Shown: positions 45,085 to 56,249 of the stretch, piece after piece
Layout of the letters: each line of letters opens with the position of its first letter
Position numbering within the stretch: the stretch's first letter is position 1
NCBI RefSeq assembly: GCF_001550135.1
Contig: NZ_LRUE01000015.1
Coordinates: 186,001-250,000 of the forward strand
DNA: 64,000 nt
Direction of reading: 5' to 3'
Source of the DNA: Pseudoalteromonas shioyasakiensis
Lineage (GTDB): Bacteria > Pseudomonadota > Gammaproteobacteria > Enterobacterales > Alteromonadaceae
Position numbers and translations under genes: made by a program
Notes under the pieces: model-generated
What the model was told of the DNA's origin: nothing
The model's database searches: none
Seen by the model: only the letters and a program-made list of their open reading frames with translations

Positions 45085-45864
45085 TTATTCGTAGCCTCTT
45101 GGCTTCTTAGTTTTGATAACGGCAATGTATGCATGCCAGCTGGCGTAGCTCAATAAAGGCATAATGACAATAAACCCAGCAGTGCCTGTAATAAAGCCGA
45201 CAAATACTAAACATAGTATCAAACCAGCCCAGACAACCATGGCACCGAAATTGGTTTTAACCGCATTCATTGAAGAAATTACCGCAGTCATAATATCAAC
45301 TCTGCGTTCCATCATAATTTGCGGGGTAAACGCTGAGATAGCAAATACAGTGACCAGTAAGATACCACCGACAATACTACCGAGCGTTAAAAACGCAGAT
45401 AACTGCTCAAAACTCGGGTTAACAACGTTCGGGTACAATGCATGAATAAGTGCAGCTAAGCGCATCCAAACAATCATAATTACCATTAATAACACCGCAA
45501 AGCCCCATTCACCTGCAGGGTTTCTAAACATCGATTTAAGGCTGTGCATTAAAGTGGGTTTGTGGCCTTTTTCAAGCTCCCATGCGACATCGTAAAGTCC
45601 GGCAGCAAAGGCAGGACCAATTAATGCTAAGCCAACGACTGCAGGCAATATAACTAAGTGCGTATCAAACTGATAAACAAAATACATGATAGTCGCAGGT
45701 ATCAAGGTAAATACTAATCCGTAGACTAGACTCAGTATGGGCGCATTAGCGATATCTTTAAATGCAAGTGCTAACCAATGAAAAGGCGCACCAATTGAAA
45801 TTTTCGAGCTTTCTAAACAGCGTGCAAACTCATGGTGTTTACTCATAGAAGATGAAGCAGGCAT
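45085..45864 (-). CDS. DUF2189 membrane protein
   Basis: Inner membrane protein of 259 residues with about six hydrophobic helices. It matches the DUF2189 family: APFHWLALAFKDIANAP, GPAFAAGLYDVAWELEKG, and SFRNPAGEW-like segment (SMFRNPAGEWGF). Function unknown, often near cytochrome or nitrogen oxide genes in other bacteria; no such neighbours here. AGAGGATA supports the ATG at 45864. It is divergent from udp. Confidence 0.85.
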   Translation of the reverse strand: MPASSSMSKHHEFARCLESSKISIGAPFHWLALAFKDIANAPILSLVYGLVFTLIPATIMYFVYQFDTHLVILPAVVGLALIGPAFAAGLYDVAWELEKGHKPTLMHSLKSMFRNPAGEWGFAVLLMVIMIVWMRLAALIHALYPNVVNPSFEQLSAFLTLGSIVGGILLVTVFAISAFTPQIMMERRVDIMTAVISSMNAVKTNFGAMVVWAGLILCLVFVGFITGTAGFIVIMPLLSYASWHAYIAVIKTKKPRGYE

Positions 45865-45938
45865 AATATATCCTCTTTTATCGTTACTTCTTTAGGTTTA
45901 GGTTATCTGTGCAATTCTTGCAACATTGGTGATCTAAT

Positions 45939-45952
45939 AGGACATCTGTCCT
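45939..45952. promoter_or_regulatory. Palindrome between DUF2189 gene and udp
   Basis: AGGACA-TC-TGTCCT, symmetric over its full arms, located 58 bases before udp and 75 before the divergent gene. It is a candidate operator for an unidentified regulator. Confidence 0.4.
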
Positions 45953-46009
45953 GTACTTTAAACACATATGATTAAAGTATTACGCTTTAGACAAAAATAA
46001 GGTTTAATA

Positions 46010-46765
46010 ATGGAAAAGGTATTTCACTTAGGGCTTACTCGTCAGGACTTAAACGGCGCAACCCTTGCGATTGTCCCTGGCGACCCTGACCGCTCAGCAC
46101 GCATTTCAACACTTCTCGATAACCCTGAATGCTTAGCGAAGACCCGTGAATTTCATGTATACCGAGGTGAGCTTAACGGCCACAGTGTTGTAGTTTGTTC
46201 TACCGGTATTGGCGGCCCATCTACATCAATTGCTGTTGAAGAGCTTGCTCAGCTAGGTATTGATACCTTTTTGCGTATTGGCACGACCGGTGCAATTCAG
46301 CCACACATTAACGAAGGCGACATTTTAATTAGCCAAGCTTCAGTTCGTTTAGATGGTGCTAGCCAGCATTTCGCACCACTAAGCTACCCTGCTGTGTCTG
46401 ACTTCTTTGCAACACAAGCGATGGTAAATGCATGTGATAAGCTAGGAATTAATTTCCACATTGGTATTACTGCATCGAGTGATACTTTCTACCCGGGTCA
46501 AGAACGTTACGATACTTATTCTGGCTATGTTCCTCGCTCATTCCAAGGCAGCTGTGAAGAGTGGCAAAAACTAGGCGTGATGAATTATGAAATGGAATCA
46601 GCAACACTATTTACTATGTGTGCCGCCCTTGGCTTACGCGCAGCCTGTGTTGCAGGTGTATTAGTAAATCGTACTAAACAAGAAATTCCGAATGTTGACC
46701 ACGGCGAGATTGAGAAAAAATCAGTCGCCGTCGTCATTGAAGCTGCAAAACTATTGCTAAACTAG
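46010..46765 (+). CDS. udp: Uridine phosphorylase
   Basis: Cleaves uridine with phosphate to uracil and ribose 1-phosphate. The 251-residue protein fits Udp: [14 protein letters not shown] at the start, phosphate loop [19 protein letters not shown], and [12 protein letters not shown] near the substrate site. It is convergent with and overlaps by nine bases the cytidine deaminase gene, so the two steps of pyrimidine nucleoside salvage (cytidine to uridine to uracil) lie side by side. AAGG is present about ten bases before the ATG. Confidence 0.95.
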   Translation: MEKVFHLGLTRQDLNGATLAIVPGDPDRSARISTLLDNPECLAKTREFHVYRGELNGHSVVVCSTGIGGPSTSIAVEELAQLGIDTFLRIGTTGAIQPHINEGDILISQASVRLDGASQHFAPLSYPAVSDFFATQAMVNACDKLGINFHIGITASSDTFYPGQERYDTYSGYVPRSFQGSCEEWQKLGVMNYEMESATLFTMCAALGLRAACVAGVLVNRTKQEIPNVDHGEIEKKSVAVVIEAAKLLLN

Positions 46766-46773
46766 TTTAGCAA
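46754..46773. other. Perfect palindrome holding both udp and cdd stop codons
   Basis: A perfect 20-base palindrome (TTGCTAAACT and its reverse complement). The TAG of udp (46763-46765) and the TAG of cdd (minus strand, 46759-46757) are both inside. It may form an 8-bp hairpin with loop CTAG in either transcript. Confidence 0.75.
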
Positions 46774-47683
46774 CACAGTGCTCAAATGCTGGTGGGTTTG
46801 CAAAGCTTGCCAGCACACTTTTAGCCACCTCATATTGATTTTCTGCCCCTTGTGTTTCTAACAAGGTGATTGACTTAACTGTTTTATCATCAAAGGTTAA
46901 GCCCGCAAGATAAAACTGACTCAATGCACTTTGTAATGGCGAAAGGCTTGGACTATAAGCAGCATTTTCAGCATAACTTCCGTAAAAGTCACCTTCATCA
47001 AAAGTCGTTAATTTTACCGCGCTAAAGTTACCTGTGTATGGCACGTATGCATTGAGTGCCAATTGAATAAGTTTAGCATCATCAATCGAAAGCTCAGTAA
47101 ACTGTTTATCGCTTTGCTTATTAGAAAATAAACAGGCTTCATTGCCTAGGTCTTTTGGGCCAAATGAATAAGGTAATAACTCATGCAGATTAAAGTCACG
47201 TTCTGGCAATAAAATCTCAAGTGAGTCTGCGGTGCTCAATTCATTCATAAATTGACGGCAGTAACCGCAAGGTGCATCGCTAATAGCAATTTTTAACACT
47301 GCTTGCGCGCCATTAAGCCATGCATTATTAATGGCTGATTGCTCAGCATGAACGACCAAACTCAATGCTTGATGAGAAAACTCAACATTTGCGCCAAAAT
47401 AGAAATTTGTTTCGCCTTGCTTGTTTAACCCAACTGCAATGGCGCCCACATTGAATTTAGAAATAGGCGCGACAGAAAATAAACTTGCGACGGGTACACA
47501 AGCTTTTAGTAACTCAAGTTGGCTAACTTGAAACTGCTGACAAAGAGAAGAAATATCAGATTGAGATAAGATGCCACGTTGCTGTTTAAGCTGGGCAAAA
47601 AGAGAATTTTTTTGTTGATCATTGAAGCTAAATGGCTCTGAATTTTGAGCTAGTTTGCTTGCATCTATCCTAGTTGCTGTCAT
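46757..47683 (-). CDS. cdd: Cytidine deaminase (long, dimeric type)
   Basis: Deaminates cytidine and deoxycytidine to uridine forms. The 308-residue protein is the long E. coli-type with a catalytic N-terminal domain and a degenerate C-terminal copy. The zinc site shows His112-Ala-Glu114 (VVHAEQSAI) and Cys139, Cys142 (APCGYCRQF). The C-terminal half has [11 protein letters not shown]. It is convergent with and overlaps udp by nine bases. No clear ribosome binding site precedes the ATG. Confidence 0.94.
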   Translation of the reverse strand: MTATRIDASKLAQNSEPFSFNDQQKNSLFAQLKQQRGILSQSDISSLCQQFQVSQLELLKACVPVASLFSVAPISKFNVGAIAVGLNKQGETNFYFGANVEFSHQALSLVVHAEQSAINNAWLNGAQAVLKIAISDAPCGYCRQFMNELSTADSLEILLPERDFNLHELLPYSFGPKDLGNEACLFSNKQSDKQFTELSIDDAKLIQLALNAYVPYTGNFSAVKLTTFDEGDFYGSYAENAAYSPSLSPLQSALSQFYLAGLTFDDKTVKSITLLETQGAENQYEVAKSVLASFANPPAFEHCVAKLV

Positions 47684-47848
47684 AACAAATTATAATTATT
47701 AATTGGCTAAACAGTTTAAAAGGTTACGTAATGAATTGCTAGGTTTTGGCGGTAAACATCAAGGTAAATCGCACAATAAAAGCTAAAAATTAGCGGTATT
47801 TGTAAGCCCAGATATACACAATAAAATAGCGATGACTAGCTCGACTAA

Positions 47849-48217
47849 TTATTGACGAACCAGCCAATTTTTTGCTTTGTTAAAACATTCAAAGTTTTCA
47901 GCTTGTAAGTTATAGCGCTTTGCTTTTTGCATAAATAAGTCGTGCATAAAACCATCAAAACTTACAACTATTGCTACAACAGCTTTTTTCAAAGAGTTTG
48001 CCACTTCCGGCATAATGGTGAATAAATCAGCAGGTGCGAAATTGTGCGTCATCTCAGACACATCAACGAGTATTTTCTCTGACCCATGTAATTCTGAATA
48101 TTGTTGGGCAATTTGGTAAAAATTTATCACATCCTGTGCACTAGCAGTCCCTCTTAACGTCATCATCACGAGTGACGTCGATGCATCATAAGTGATGCAA
48201 GTAGACACGTTTGGCAT
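47849..48217 (-). CDS. SpoIIAA/STAS-like small protein
   Basis: Cytoplasmic protein of 122 residues with the alternating strands and helices of the SpoIIAA-like (STAS) fold: SLVMMTLRGTASAQDVINFY, KILVDVSEM, KKAVVAIVVSF and FECFNKAKNWL at the end. Members of this group are often of unknown function. No partner gene is adjacent. The ribosome binding site is weak. Confidence 0.6.
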   Translation of the reverse strand: MPNVSTCITYDASTSLVMMTLRGTASAQDVINFYQIAQQYSELHGSEKILVDVSEMTHNFAPADLFTIMPEVANSLKKAVVAIVVSFDGFMHDLFMQKAKRYNLQAENFECFNKAKNWLVRQ

Positions 48218-48554
48218 AAGTTACTCTAAAAAAGCGTGGGGGTTGATTTGGCTTAACGGTAGCTGAACCAAAAAGCTGGGCTATTTTATTAATATCGCCT
48301 CTCTAGTCAATACCTAGCAATAAAATAGGTATGACCAGTTGTAAAATTCAGATTTTAGGATTAGATCTACTTTAAAGAGTTGTTATGCAAATTCATATCT
48401 TATTTACTTTAGACACAAGTATGAGTTTTCCTTTCATAGAATCAGCTTTTTCAGATAAACCTATATTTAGTTAAAATTTATAATATTTAGCGTTAATTAG
48501 ACAGCAAAATGGGTGAGCGTTTTTTAAGCTCACTTTTAAATGGATTGGTGTGTC
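48218..48554. other. Divergent intergenic region
   Basis: About 340 bases between the STAS-like gene and the histidine kinase. A hairpin GTGAGC (48513-48518) / GCTCAC (48528-48533) with a T-rich loop and four T after it lies 22 bases before the kinase start. No gene or clear promoter is visible. Confidence 0.4.
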
Positions 48555-50594
48555 ATGAAAGCGCGATTGGTTATATTATTTGGCTTTACCTTGTTGATTT
48601 TATTAATTTCAACAACACCTAAAGCGATGCCCATTAAAGAATTTGAAAAGCTTAGAACCTCAATAAGGCAAAGCTACGCCAGTTCACCTCAAGAAGGGCT
48701 TGAGTTTGTCAATGCGCTGATTGAAACTACCGAACTAACACTAGAACAAAAGATTATAGTCACTAATTATAAAGCTTGGTTTTTGCTTGAGACTGACAAG
48801 CTTGAACAAGCCATGGAAACCATTGTTAAGTACATGAATATGGTTTCTCAATCTGATGAAAAAGACCTCATGTATGGCTATTTTAATATTTCAGGGGGCA
48901 TTTATGCGCGCTTAGGTCTATATGAAGAAGCCTTAGCGTACTATCGCGATGCCATGCCATTTGCACAATCTCGAGATGAGCGTTTAGTTTATCAAACCGA
49001 AAATAATATCGCTTTAGTAAAGCTACGTTTAAACCGTTATAAAGAAGCTGCCGACTCGTTCACATACTATCGAGATTATGCCCACAGTAAAAATCAAACT
49101 CTCAACGAATCATTTGCAAGTAATAATTTAGCGCTAGCTTTAATTGGGTTAAAACAGTATCCAGAAGCACTCAAGATTATCAATGAAGCTATTGGGCTGC
49201 AAAGCCAACACAACTACACCACTCACCTTGCTTCAAGCCTTGTTTTAAAAGCCAAAGTATTACGTTTTCAAGGTTTTTTAGAAGACTCAGAAAAGGTACT
49301 CAACGAGGCTTCAACGCTTATTGAAAATAAACAACTTGAGAATGAGCAACTTAATATTATTTTATGTTTAGCAGAAACGTATGAGGCACAAGGACATACT
49401 GATAAAGCACTCACAACGCTTGCATCCGTTGATACTCACACTGTTAGCCATACTAATTTTGAAACCCTATTATCGATTGCCAAATTAAGTGCAGAGCTTT
49501 ACGAGCAACAAAAAAATTATGTAAATGCACTTAGCGCTTATAAACAATATTCGTACATTAACGCCGCTATTTTAACCAGACAAGCCAAAGTGAATTTAGC
49601 AAAAGCACTTGCAGAAGCCGATGTTGCCGCAAAAGAAGTAAGAATTTCTAACCTAACTCGTGCTGAGCAAATAAAAGCAACTAAAGCCAACGCATTTAAA
49701 GACCTCACGATTGTAGTAAGCATCTGTTTAGTTGTTATTTTATTTGGCTCACTTATCGCCATTAACAGCATAGACAAACAAAAACAAAAATTAACTAAAG
49801 CATTAGAGCAGTTAAAAGATACACAAGATCATCTGATTGAAATCGAAAAAATAGCCTCTTTAACAGCACTGGTATCTGGTATGGCGCATCAACTTAATAC
49901 CCCTATTGGCACCATAGTGACCGCAAGTTCATTAATCGATGATTACATGGAAGGTTTAGAAGAAAAATTTAAAGCCCGAGAGCTCTCTAGCAAACATTTT
50001 CATAAGTTTATTACCGATACCAATAGCGCTAAAGAGTTGGTGATCAGTAGCATTAATCGACTTGCCGGAATTGTCGAAGAATTCAAAGCGCTCAATGTGT
50101 CTATTCACCTTGATAAACCAATGAGCAAAATACAGCTACCAAGCTTTATTAGTCATCGTTTATACCCTTTGAGTAAACATCTTGGTAAGCAAATTGAGTT
50201 TAAAATTCATGGTGATGAGGCTGTTATTACGTCATATCCAACTATCTTAAGTGATGTATTAAAAACCTTGGTTATTAATTCCTGCGAGCATGGCTTTGTT
50301 AATTCTGACCAAGGTGTTGTCGAGGTAACAGTTAAAGCCTATACACATGTGGTTGAAATTACTTACCAAGATAACGGCGTGGGAATAAACGACGAAATAC
50401 TTCATGAAATATTTACGCCATTTTACACCACTAATTTAGGCGGAAATCATTTAGGGCTTGGTTTAAACGTGGTATTTAACGCGGTTAAATATAACCTAAG
50501 AGGGAAAATCGGCGCCGAGCCATGTAACCACGGCGCACGATTTGTTATTAGCCTACCAATCGATGCTCGATTGGTCGATGATACTAGCTATTAA
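48555..50594 (+). CDS. TPR-containing sensor histidine kinase, orphan
   Basis: Sensor kinase of 680 residues. After a signal/anchor (about 4-24) come several tetratricopeptide repeats (about 60-350) in the periplasm, a transmembrane helix (about 386-407), a short coiled coil, a phospho-acceptor box with His445 ([13 protein letters not shown]) and an ATPase domain ([26 protein letters not shown]). The H-box is of the HQLNTP type. No response regulator is adjacent. The last four bases overlap the convergent ppc gene. Its signal is unknown; TPRs suggest protein or peptide contacts. Confidence 0.87.
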   Translation: MKARLVILFGFTLLILLISTTPKAMPIKEFEKLRTSIRQSYASSPQEGLEFVNALIETTELTLEQKIIVTNYKAWFLLETDKLEQAMETIVKYMNMVSQSDEKDLMYGYFNISGGIYARLGLYEEALAYYRDAMPFAQSRDERLVYQTENNIALVKLRLNRYKEAADSFTYYRDYAHSKNQTLNESFASNNLALALIGLKQYPEALKIINEAIGLQSQHNYTTHLASSLVLKAKVLRFQGFLEDSEKVLNEASTLIENKQLENEQLNIILCLAETYEAQGHTDKALTTLASVDTHTVSHTNFETLLSIAKLSAELYEQQKNYVNALSAYKQYSYINAAILTRQAKVNLAKALAEADVAAKEVRISNLTRAEQIKATKANAFKDLTIVVSICLVVILFGSLIAINSIDKQKQKLTKALEQLKDTQDHLIEIEKIASLTALVSGMAHQLNTPIGTIVTASSLIDDYMEGLEEKFKARELSSKHFHKFITDTNSAKELVISSINRLAGIVEEFKALNVSIHLDKPMSKIQLPSFISHRLYPLSKHLGKQIEFKIHGDEAVITSYPTILSDVLKTLVINSCEHGFVNSDQGVVEVTVKAYTHVVEITYQDNGVGINDEILHEIFTPFYTTNLGGNHLGLGLNVVFNAVKYNLRGKIGAEPCNHGARFVISLPIDARLVDDTSY

Positions 50595-53236
50595 CCGGTA
50601 TTACGCATACCTGCAGCGATACCTGTCATAGTGATCATCAAGGCATTATCAATATCGCCTTCAGATCCCTCGTCAGCTTCGCGTGAACGACGCAGTAACT
50701 CGACTTGTAATAAGTTAAGTGGATCTGTGTACGGGTTACGAAGTGCGATTGACTCTTTGATCCAAGGTTGGTCTGCAAGTAAGCTCTTTTGTGGGCTAAG
50801 CGACTGAACAAGCTCAATCGCCTCGCTCAATTCTTGACGTAGCTTCACGCCTAATGGCTTATATTGTTCAGTTACTAGTGCATCATCGTAATGCGCACTT
50901 AACCATGTATCTGCTTTACTAAATACCATTTCTAGCATCTCTAAACGAGCACGGAAGAATGGCCATTTTAAGCTCATTTCATGAAGTGTCTCGATGCCAT
51001 ACTTATCTAAAGCAGCTTTAAGGCCTGTTAATGCACCCAACCAAGCTGGAAGCATTAAACGGTTTTGGCTCCATGCAAAAATCCATGGAATAGCACGAAG
51101 GCTTTCTACTCCACCGTTCGGGTTACGCTTCGCAGGGCGAGAACCAAGTGGTAATTTAGAAAGCTCTTGCTCTGGCGTTGCCATTCTAAAATAAGGCACA
51201 AAGTTTTCATCATGGCGCACAACTTGACGGTAATGCTCACAAGAATCTGCACTAATAAGCTCCATAACATCACGCCATTCGCTCTTAGGCTCTGGTGGCG
51301 GCAACAAGTTACTTTCTAGAACTGCACCGGCATAAATATTTAAGCTTTGTAGCGCTACAGCAGGCAAACCAAACTTAAAGCGGATCATTTCACCTTGCTC
51401 TGTTACACGTAGGCCACCTTTTAATGAACCTGGAGGCTGTGAGCGAAGAGCTTGGGCAGCTGGCGCGCCACCGCGACCAACAGTACCACCACGGCCGTGG
51501 AATAAAATAAGTTCAATACCGCGATTTTCGGCTAATTGTACCAGCTTATCCATAGCTTCATATTGTGCCCAACCGGCAGCCATCATACCTGCATCTTTTG
51601 CTGAATCTGAGTAGCCGATCATGACATTTTGCTGGTTTTGAATATGACCTCGGTACCAAGTGTTATCAAGTAAACATTCGATAACCTCTTTACCATTATT
51701 TAAGTCGTCTAACGTTTCAAATAATGGCGCAACCGGTAAGTTAAACTTACAACCACTTTCTTTAAGCAATAACTGCACTGCCAGTACATCAGATGCGGTA
51801 CGTGCCATCGAGATAATATACAAGCCAAATGTTTGAGCATCTTGCGCTGCGATTACATCGAATGTATCTAGCACCTCTTGTACTTCTGGGCTTGGTTGCC
51901 AATGTTTTGGAATTAGCGGACGTCGAGAGTTTAGCTCAGCAAGTAAAAACGCTTGTTTGTCTTCTTCTTGCCATTGATGGTAATCACCTAAACCTAAATA
52001 ACGTGTTAGCTCAGAGAAAACATCACCATGACGCGATGAATCCTGACGTACATCAAGTTTTGCAAGGCGCAGACCAAAGCTATTAATACGGCGCAGAACA
52101 TCAAGTAGCAAGCCATCGGCAACTACTTTCATGTTGGTCTTAATAAGCGAGCGATAACACACTTCGATTGGGTGTTTAATTTGCGCGATATCGGTAATTA
52201 AATCTTCAGAATCAGTGCGCTTTTTCTTAATTTTAGCGCCCAAATGCGTCACAGTTTCAGCAATTTGATTCTTTAATTTTTTAAGTACCGCACGGTAAGG
52301 TTCAAAGTCTTGGCCCGCAAGCTCAATAAGCTCATCGCTTGCATCCGACATAGATAACTCATTGCTTAGCGTTTCGATATCACGCGAATACAAATCAAGT
52401 GCCATCCAGCGACCATGATCAAGTACTTGCTGTGTGACTTCAGCAGTTACAAACGGGTTACCATCACGGTCGCCGCCCATCCAAGAAGTAAATTCAATTG
52501 GGCTGAAATCAATAGGTAGCTCTAAATCAAGCTCTGCTTTTACGTCTTCGCCAAACTCACGTAAGAAACGCGGAACAGCGTGCCATAAGCTATTTTCAAT
52601 AACCGCAAAACCCCATTTAGCTTCGTCAATTGGCGTTGGGCGTGAGCGACGAATGTCATCGGTATGCCACGCTTGGCTAATAAGTTGGGCAATGCGGTTT
52701 AATAAATCTGCACGTTCACTAGGTAAGTTGTCTTTACGCTCTAAAGAGGCAAGGCAATCACTTAATTCTACGTGTTTATTGATCATTGTACGGCGTGTCA
52801 CCTCAGTTGGGTGAGCCGTCAGAACTAAATTGATGTGGAGTTTTGAGAGTGTTTGCGCCAAGTGATTAGGATCAACTTGACCTTGCTTTGATGCTGTTGC
52901 TAACGCTTTTAATGTTTGAGTGAGAGGGTTTAGTTGGCAAAAACCAACATCATTAAAGCGAGATACGGTATGAAATTGTTCAGCAACATTAGCAAGATTC
53001 AAAAAATGATTAAATGAGCGTGCAACCGGTAATAGTTCTTCATCTGTGAGAGCGTGTAGTACTTCGATAAGCGCTTGTCTGTCGGCTTCGTTACCACTAC
53101 GTGACGATTTAGATAAAGCACGAATCTCTTCTACCTTATCTAAAATGGCTTGTCCTTGTGCATCTTTAATGGTTTGACCCAGCATTTGTCCAAGCATACT
53201 AACATTACCGCGAAGTGCAGCGTATTGTTCACTCAT
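50591..53236 (-). CDS. ppc: Phosphoenolpyruvate carboxylase
   Basis: Anaplerotic enzyme: phosphoenolpyruvate plus bicarbonate gives oxaloacetate. From the ATG at 53236 the protein has 881 residues (E. coli 883). Catalytic segments: [25 protein letters not shown], and the C-terminal [15 protein letters not shown]. The upstream start at 53242 is too close to AAGGAG, so 53236 (spacing 7) is preferred. Convergent with and overlapping the histidine kinase gene by four bases. Confidence 0.96.
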   Translation of the reverse strand: MSEQYAALRGNVSMLGQMLGQTIKDAQGQAILDKVEEIRALSKSSRSGNEADRQALIEVLHALTDEELLPVARSFNHFLNLANVAEQFHTVSRFNDVGFCQLNPLTQTLKALATASKQGQVDPNHLAQTLSKLHINLVLTAHPTEVTRRTMINKHVELSDCLASLERKDNLPSERADLLNRIAQLISQAWHTDDIRRSRPTPIDEAKWGFAVIENSLWHAVPRFLREFGEDVKAELDLELPIDFSPIEFTSWMGGDRDGNPFVTAEVTQQVLDHGRWMALDLYSRDIETLSNELSMSDASDELIELAGQDFEPYRAVLKKLKNQIAETVTHLGAKIKKKRTDSEDLITDIAQIKHPIEVCYRSLIKTNMKVVADGLLLDVLRRINSFGLRLAKLDVRQDSSRHGDVFSELTRYLGLGDYHQWQEEDKQAFLLAELNSRRPLIPKHWQPSPEVQEVLDTFDVIAAQDAQTFGLYIISMARTASDVLAVQLLLKESGCKFNLPVAPLFETLDDLNNGKEVIECLLDNTWYRGHIQNQQNVMIGYSDSAKDAGMMAAGWAQYEAMDKLVQLAENRGIELILFHGRGGTVGRGGAPAAQALRSQPPGSLKGGLRVTEQGEMIRFKFGLPAVALQSLNIYAGAVLESNLLPPPEPKSEWRDVMELISADSCEHYRQVVRHDENFVPYFRMATPEQELSKLPLGSRPAKRNPNGGVESLRAIPWIFAWSQNRLMLPAWLGALTGLKAALDKYGIETLHEMSLKWPFFRARLEMLEMVFSKADTWLSAHYDDALVTEQYKPLGVKLRQELSEAIELVQSLSPQKSLLADQPWIKESIALRNPYTDPLNLLQVELLRRSREADEGSEGDIDNALMITMTGIAAGMRNTG

Positions 53237-53659
53237 TCTCATACTCCTTTCTTTAACTAAGTTGAAAGTACTTACTGCACAGTATTTAGCCAAGCACGAA
53301 CGCAGCTAAACACTGATCCCTTTTATTAATATCATTGTCAGCGTTAATTTAATAGATCGAATTTTCTAACATACTCGTAAAAAAGAATAACCAATCTATA
53401 AACATAAAAGTGTAATAAATACGCAGCTTAGTCAGCTGCAAAGCGTTAAAGCCAGCTCAATTGGTAAAATGGACTTACCAATTTAAAAGGTAAAATCCCC
53501 GTAATTTAAGGCATCCTTAAAGTTTGCATGGTCAAATTTTTACCCGCCTTTTTTATGTGTTTGTAGGTTTAGATCAAGACAAACAGAGCTACTATCACTT
53601 TATTAGTTGGTGATAGTTTGAGCGAAAAAATTTTCAAATATTTTTATAACAGGTCAAAA
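53237..53659. promoter_or_regulatory. Upstream region of ppc and the SDR gene with candidate operators
   Basis: About 420 bases. A 9-bp inverted repeat AATTGGTAA (53459-53467) / TTACCAATT (53475-53483) resembles operator half-sites of the GntR/FadR (PdhR, LldR) family, although the usual spacer is shorter. GCAGCT/AGCTGC and ACTATCAC (53591-53598) / GTGATAGT (53610-53617) are further hairpins. No small gene seen. Confidence 0.45.
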
Positions 53660-54406
53660 ATGCAACTCTATATTTTGTGCGGTGCAAGCAGTGAAATTGC
53701 AAATGCCTATTTCACCACTCTATATAAACGAATAAACACGGGTCATATCGTAACCATCAGTCGAGGTGAATTTAAGGCAAGTTTTAATGAATCTATAAGC
53801 AATGAGATAAGCCACCAGCATTTTATTACTGACTACTCAGAGCAAAGCTTAAGTGGTATTGCGAAAGAACTTGCCGGTGGCCAATATGATTTGGCCCAGT
53901 TGATGATATTTAACGGCCTATTGCATGATCCAGATAATGTGCCTGAACGTAAACTTGAACAAATATCTGAGCAGCACTTTATAAATAGCATGATGACAAA
54001 TGCTCTACTACCAATTCGCTGTGTGACGTTATTCTCATCGCTTTTAAAGCCACAAGTTTCAACTGTGGTGTGTGCCCTTAGTGCACGTGTTGGTAGCATT
54101 CGTGATAACAAGTTAGGCGGTTGGTATAGCTATCGGGCATCGAAGGCGGCATTAAATATGTTATTTAAATCTGCAGCAATTGAACTTAGCAGACGCTATA
54201 AAAAATGCCACTGCGTGTTATTTCACCCAGGTACTACTGATACGCCATTATCAAAACCTTTTCAGGCAAATGTGCCCGAAGGAAAGCTATTTACCCCTGA
54301 GTTTGTAGCTGAGCAATTGTATTTATTGATAAGTGATGCTGACTATTTACAACAATCACACAACCCTGCCTACTTTGACTGGCAAGGAAAACCCATAGAC
54401 TGGTAA
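53660..54406 (+). CDS. Short-chain dehydrogenase/reductase
   Basis: SDR-family oxidoreductase of 248 residues. N-terminal cofactor loop GASSEIA (8-14; instead of GxxxGxG), catalytic Tyr158-x3-Lys162 in YSYRASK, upstream ALSARVGS with the catalytic Ser. The substrate is unknown; the shape resembles small C-factor-like SDRs. The ATG at 53660 has AGG nine bases upstream; an in-frame TTG at 53618 is an alternative. It is ten bases upstream of the flavin reductase and probably in one operon. Confidence 0.85.
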   Translation: MQLYILCGASSEIANAYFTTLYKRINTGHIVTISRGEFKASFNESISNEISHQHFITDYSEQSLSGIAKELAGGQYDLAQLMIFNGLLHDPDNVPERKLEQISEQHFINSMMTNALLPIRCVTLFSSLLKPQVSTVVCALSARVGSIRDNKLGGWYSYRASKAALNMLFKSAAIELSRRYKKCHCVLFHPGTTDTPLSKPFQANVPEGKLFTPEFVAEQLYLLISDADYLQQSHNPAYFDWQGKPIDW

Positions 54407-54416
54407 CAGGAAATTT

Positions 54417-55025
54417 ATGCATTTAACAAAACAAGCCATTGCTGATTTAGAAAACCGCTACCGCGCCCATCTAATTAATAGTTTGTCGGGGTTTAAAAGT
54501 GCCAACTTAGTCGGCACACAAGATAATAATGGCCAAACTAATTTAGCCATTGTTAGTTCAGTATTTCATCTTGGGGCACATCCCCCTTTAGTGGGTATGA
54601 TAATTCGCCCTCATTCAGTGCCTCGCCACACCCTAGAGAACTTATTAGCGACTAAGCACTACACGATTAACCATGTCAACAAAGACATTTATAGCAAAGC
54701 GCACCAAACATCGGCACGCTACGACAAGGACGAGTCTGAATTTGATGCAACAGGGCTTACTACTGAATACCTAAATGACTGTACAGCGCCTTTTGTTAAA
54801 GAAAGTAAGCTTAAATATGCGCTTGAGCTGAAAGAACACCACCACCTTGCAATTAATGGCACTGAGCTAATCATAGGTGAAATAACCGATATCTACTTAG
54901 ATGAGGCTTGCTTGCAAGAAGATGGCTTTGTCGATATTGAAGCCATTGATACAGTCGCAGTGAGCGGGCTAGATAGTTACCATGTAACTGAACGTTTAGC
55001 CCGCTTAGCGTATGCTAAAAAATAA
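54417..55025 (+). CDS. Flavin reductase-like protein (DIM6/NTAB family)
   Basis: FMN-binding split-barrel protein of 202 residues (FLAVINRED-like): LSGFKSANLVGTQDNNGQTNLAIVSS at the N-terminus, MIIRPHSVPRHTLENL, TKHYTINHV, and GTELIIGEI. Such proteins reduce or carry flavin for partner enzymes. It follows the SDR gene by ten bases with AGG as ribosome binding site. Function in this pair unknown. Confidence 0.82.
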   Translation: MHLTKQAIADLENRYRAHLINSLSGFKSANLVGTQDNNGQTNLAIVSSVFHLGAHPPLVGMIIRPHSVPRHTLENLLATKHYTINHVNKDIYSKAHQTSARYDKDESEFDATGLTTEYLNDCTAPFVKESKLKYALELKEHHHLAINGTELIIGEITDIYLDEACLQEDGFVDIEAIDTVAVSGLDSYHVTERLARLAYAKK

Positions 55026-55040
55026 TCTTTAATTTAAGCA

Positions 55041-56120
55041 CTAGAGTATAAATGGCTTAGGCGCATGGGTTAACACCTCAAAGCCAGATTCGGTGACAAC
55101 AATGTCATCTTCTAGGCGCACACCACCATAGCCTGGTATATAAATGCCAGGCTCAATGGTGATCACATTACCAACTTCAAGGTTGTAGTCTGTCAATGTG
55201 TTAATAAATGGCACTTCATGTAAAAACAGCCCTAAACCATGACCAAGACCTTTACCCGCATACTCGCCAAAGCCCCCCTCTGCAATTACATTGTTTGATA
55301 TAACATTTAAATCTAAACAATTAACACCTGGTTTAACCATTTCAAGTGCCGCATTTTGTGCATCGAGTACGGTATTATAAATACGGGTTTGTTTTTCTGA
55401 CGCTTCGCCAATGATGTAACTGCGGGTCATATCAGAGCGATAACCATTTACAACCGCACCAAAGTCAAGGGTTACAAAATCACCTTGTTTTAAAACCTGA
55501 TCTGACGGGTTACCATGCGGCAAGGCTGAGCGTTCTGCAAACAGCATAATAGTAGCAAACGACATTCCTTCTGAACCGAGCTTTTGCATTCTAAATTCAA
55601 GCTCTAACGCAAGGTCACGCTCAGTTACACCCGGTTTAAAATAAGGTAGCGTTTGTGCTAATGCTTCATCAGCGATGGCTGCAGCAGCTTTAATTTGTGC
55701 AACTTCCCAGCTATCTTTAACGCGTCTTAGTTTTTCAATTAAACCGTTTACCGCTGTTAAAGTGTGGCCGCTTAGCTCATCTGCCACACCTTGCCAAATT
55801 GCTACCGTGACATAACTTGCATCAAATGCGACATGGCTGTTCGGGTTAAGGTGTCTATTTATACAATGGCCAAGGGTTTCGTTGTCTCTGTCTCGACAAA
55901 CAATTTCGAACCCTGTTGTTTCAGCAATTGCACGTTGGTGGTATCTGTAATCAGTGATCAACACACACGCATTTTGAGTAATTAATGCATAAGCAGCATT
56001 ACCGCTAAAACCACTTAAGTAACGAATATTTTCATGACCAAGTACTAACATGGCGCTGTAACCTTGTTGCTCTAGCAAGGCTTTAAATTCAGCTTGTCTT
56101 TTTAAGTAATTAACTTGCAT
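55041..56120 (-). CDS. M24 family Xaa-Pro-type peptidase
   Basis: Metallopeptidase of 359 residues with the creatinase/prolidase architecture: N-terminal domain to about 130 and the pita-bread catalytic domain after it. All five metal ligands are seen: Asp in VTLDFGAVV and SDMTRSY, His in GKGLGHGLGLFLHE, Glu in IEPGIYIP and RLEDDIVV. This short form is like YpdF/PepQ-type Xaa-Pro peptidases. It is divergent from a second M24 gene with a YfcC carrier behind it. Confidence 0.88.
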   Translation of the reverse strand: MQVNYLKRQAEFKALLEQQGYSAMLVLGHENIRYLSGFSGNAAYALITQNACVLITDYRYHQRAIAETTGFEIVCRDRDNETLGHCINRHLNPNSHVAFDASYVTVAIWQGVADELSGHTLTAVNGLIEKLRRVKDSWEVAQIKAAAAIADEALAQTLPYFKPGVTERDLALELEFRMQKLGSEGMSFATIMLFAERSALPHGNPSDQVLKQGDFVTLDFGAVVNGYRSDMTRSYIIGEASEKQTRIYNTVLDAQNAALEMVKPGVNCLDLNVISNNVIAEGGFGEYAGKGLGHGLGLFLHEVPFINTLTDYNLEVGNVITIEPGIYIPGYGGVRLEDDIVVTESGFEVLTHAPKPFIL

Positions 56121-56249
56121 TGTCGCTCCTTATTTTTTGCGCATGCTAACAGTTATGTCCATAAATACGAATATTATGCGATTAGTCGCAGTGAGTTTGC
56201 ATCAGCTGTTTACTCAAGCCACAATGCACAAAAAACCAAGGAGTACACA

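Noticed and set aside
44929..45156. Open frame of 75 codons before and inside the DUF2189 gene end
   Set aside because: No ribosome binding site, unusual composition (Cys, Arg, Phe rich) and overlap with the DUF2189 gene.
52434..52814. Open frame of 126 codons inside ppc
   Set aside because: Antisense shadow of a clearly conserved enzyme gene.
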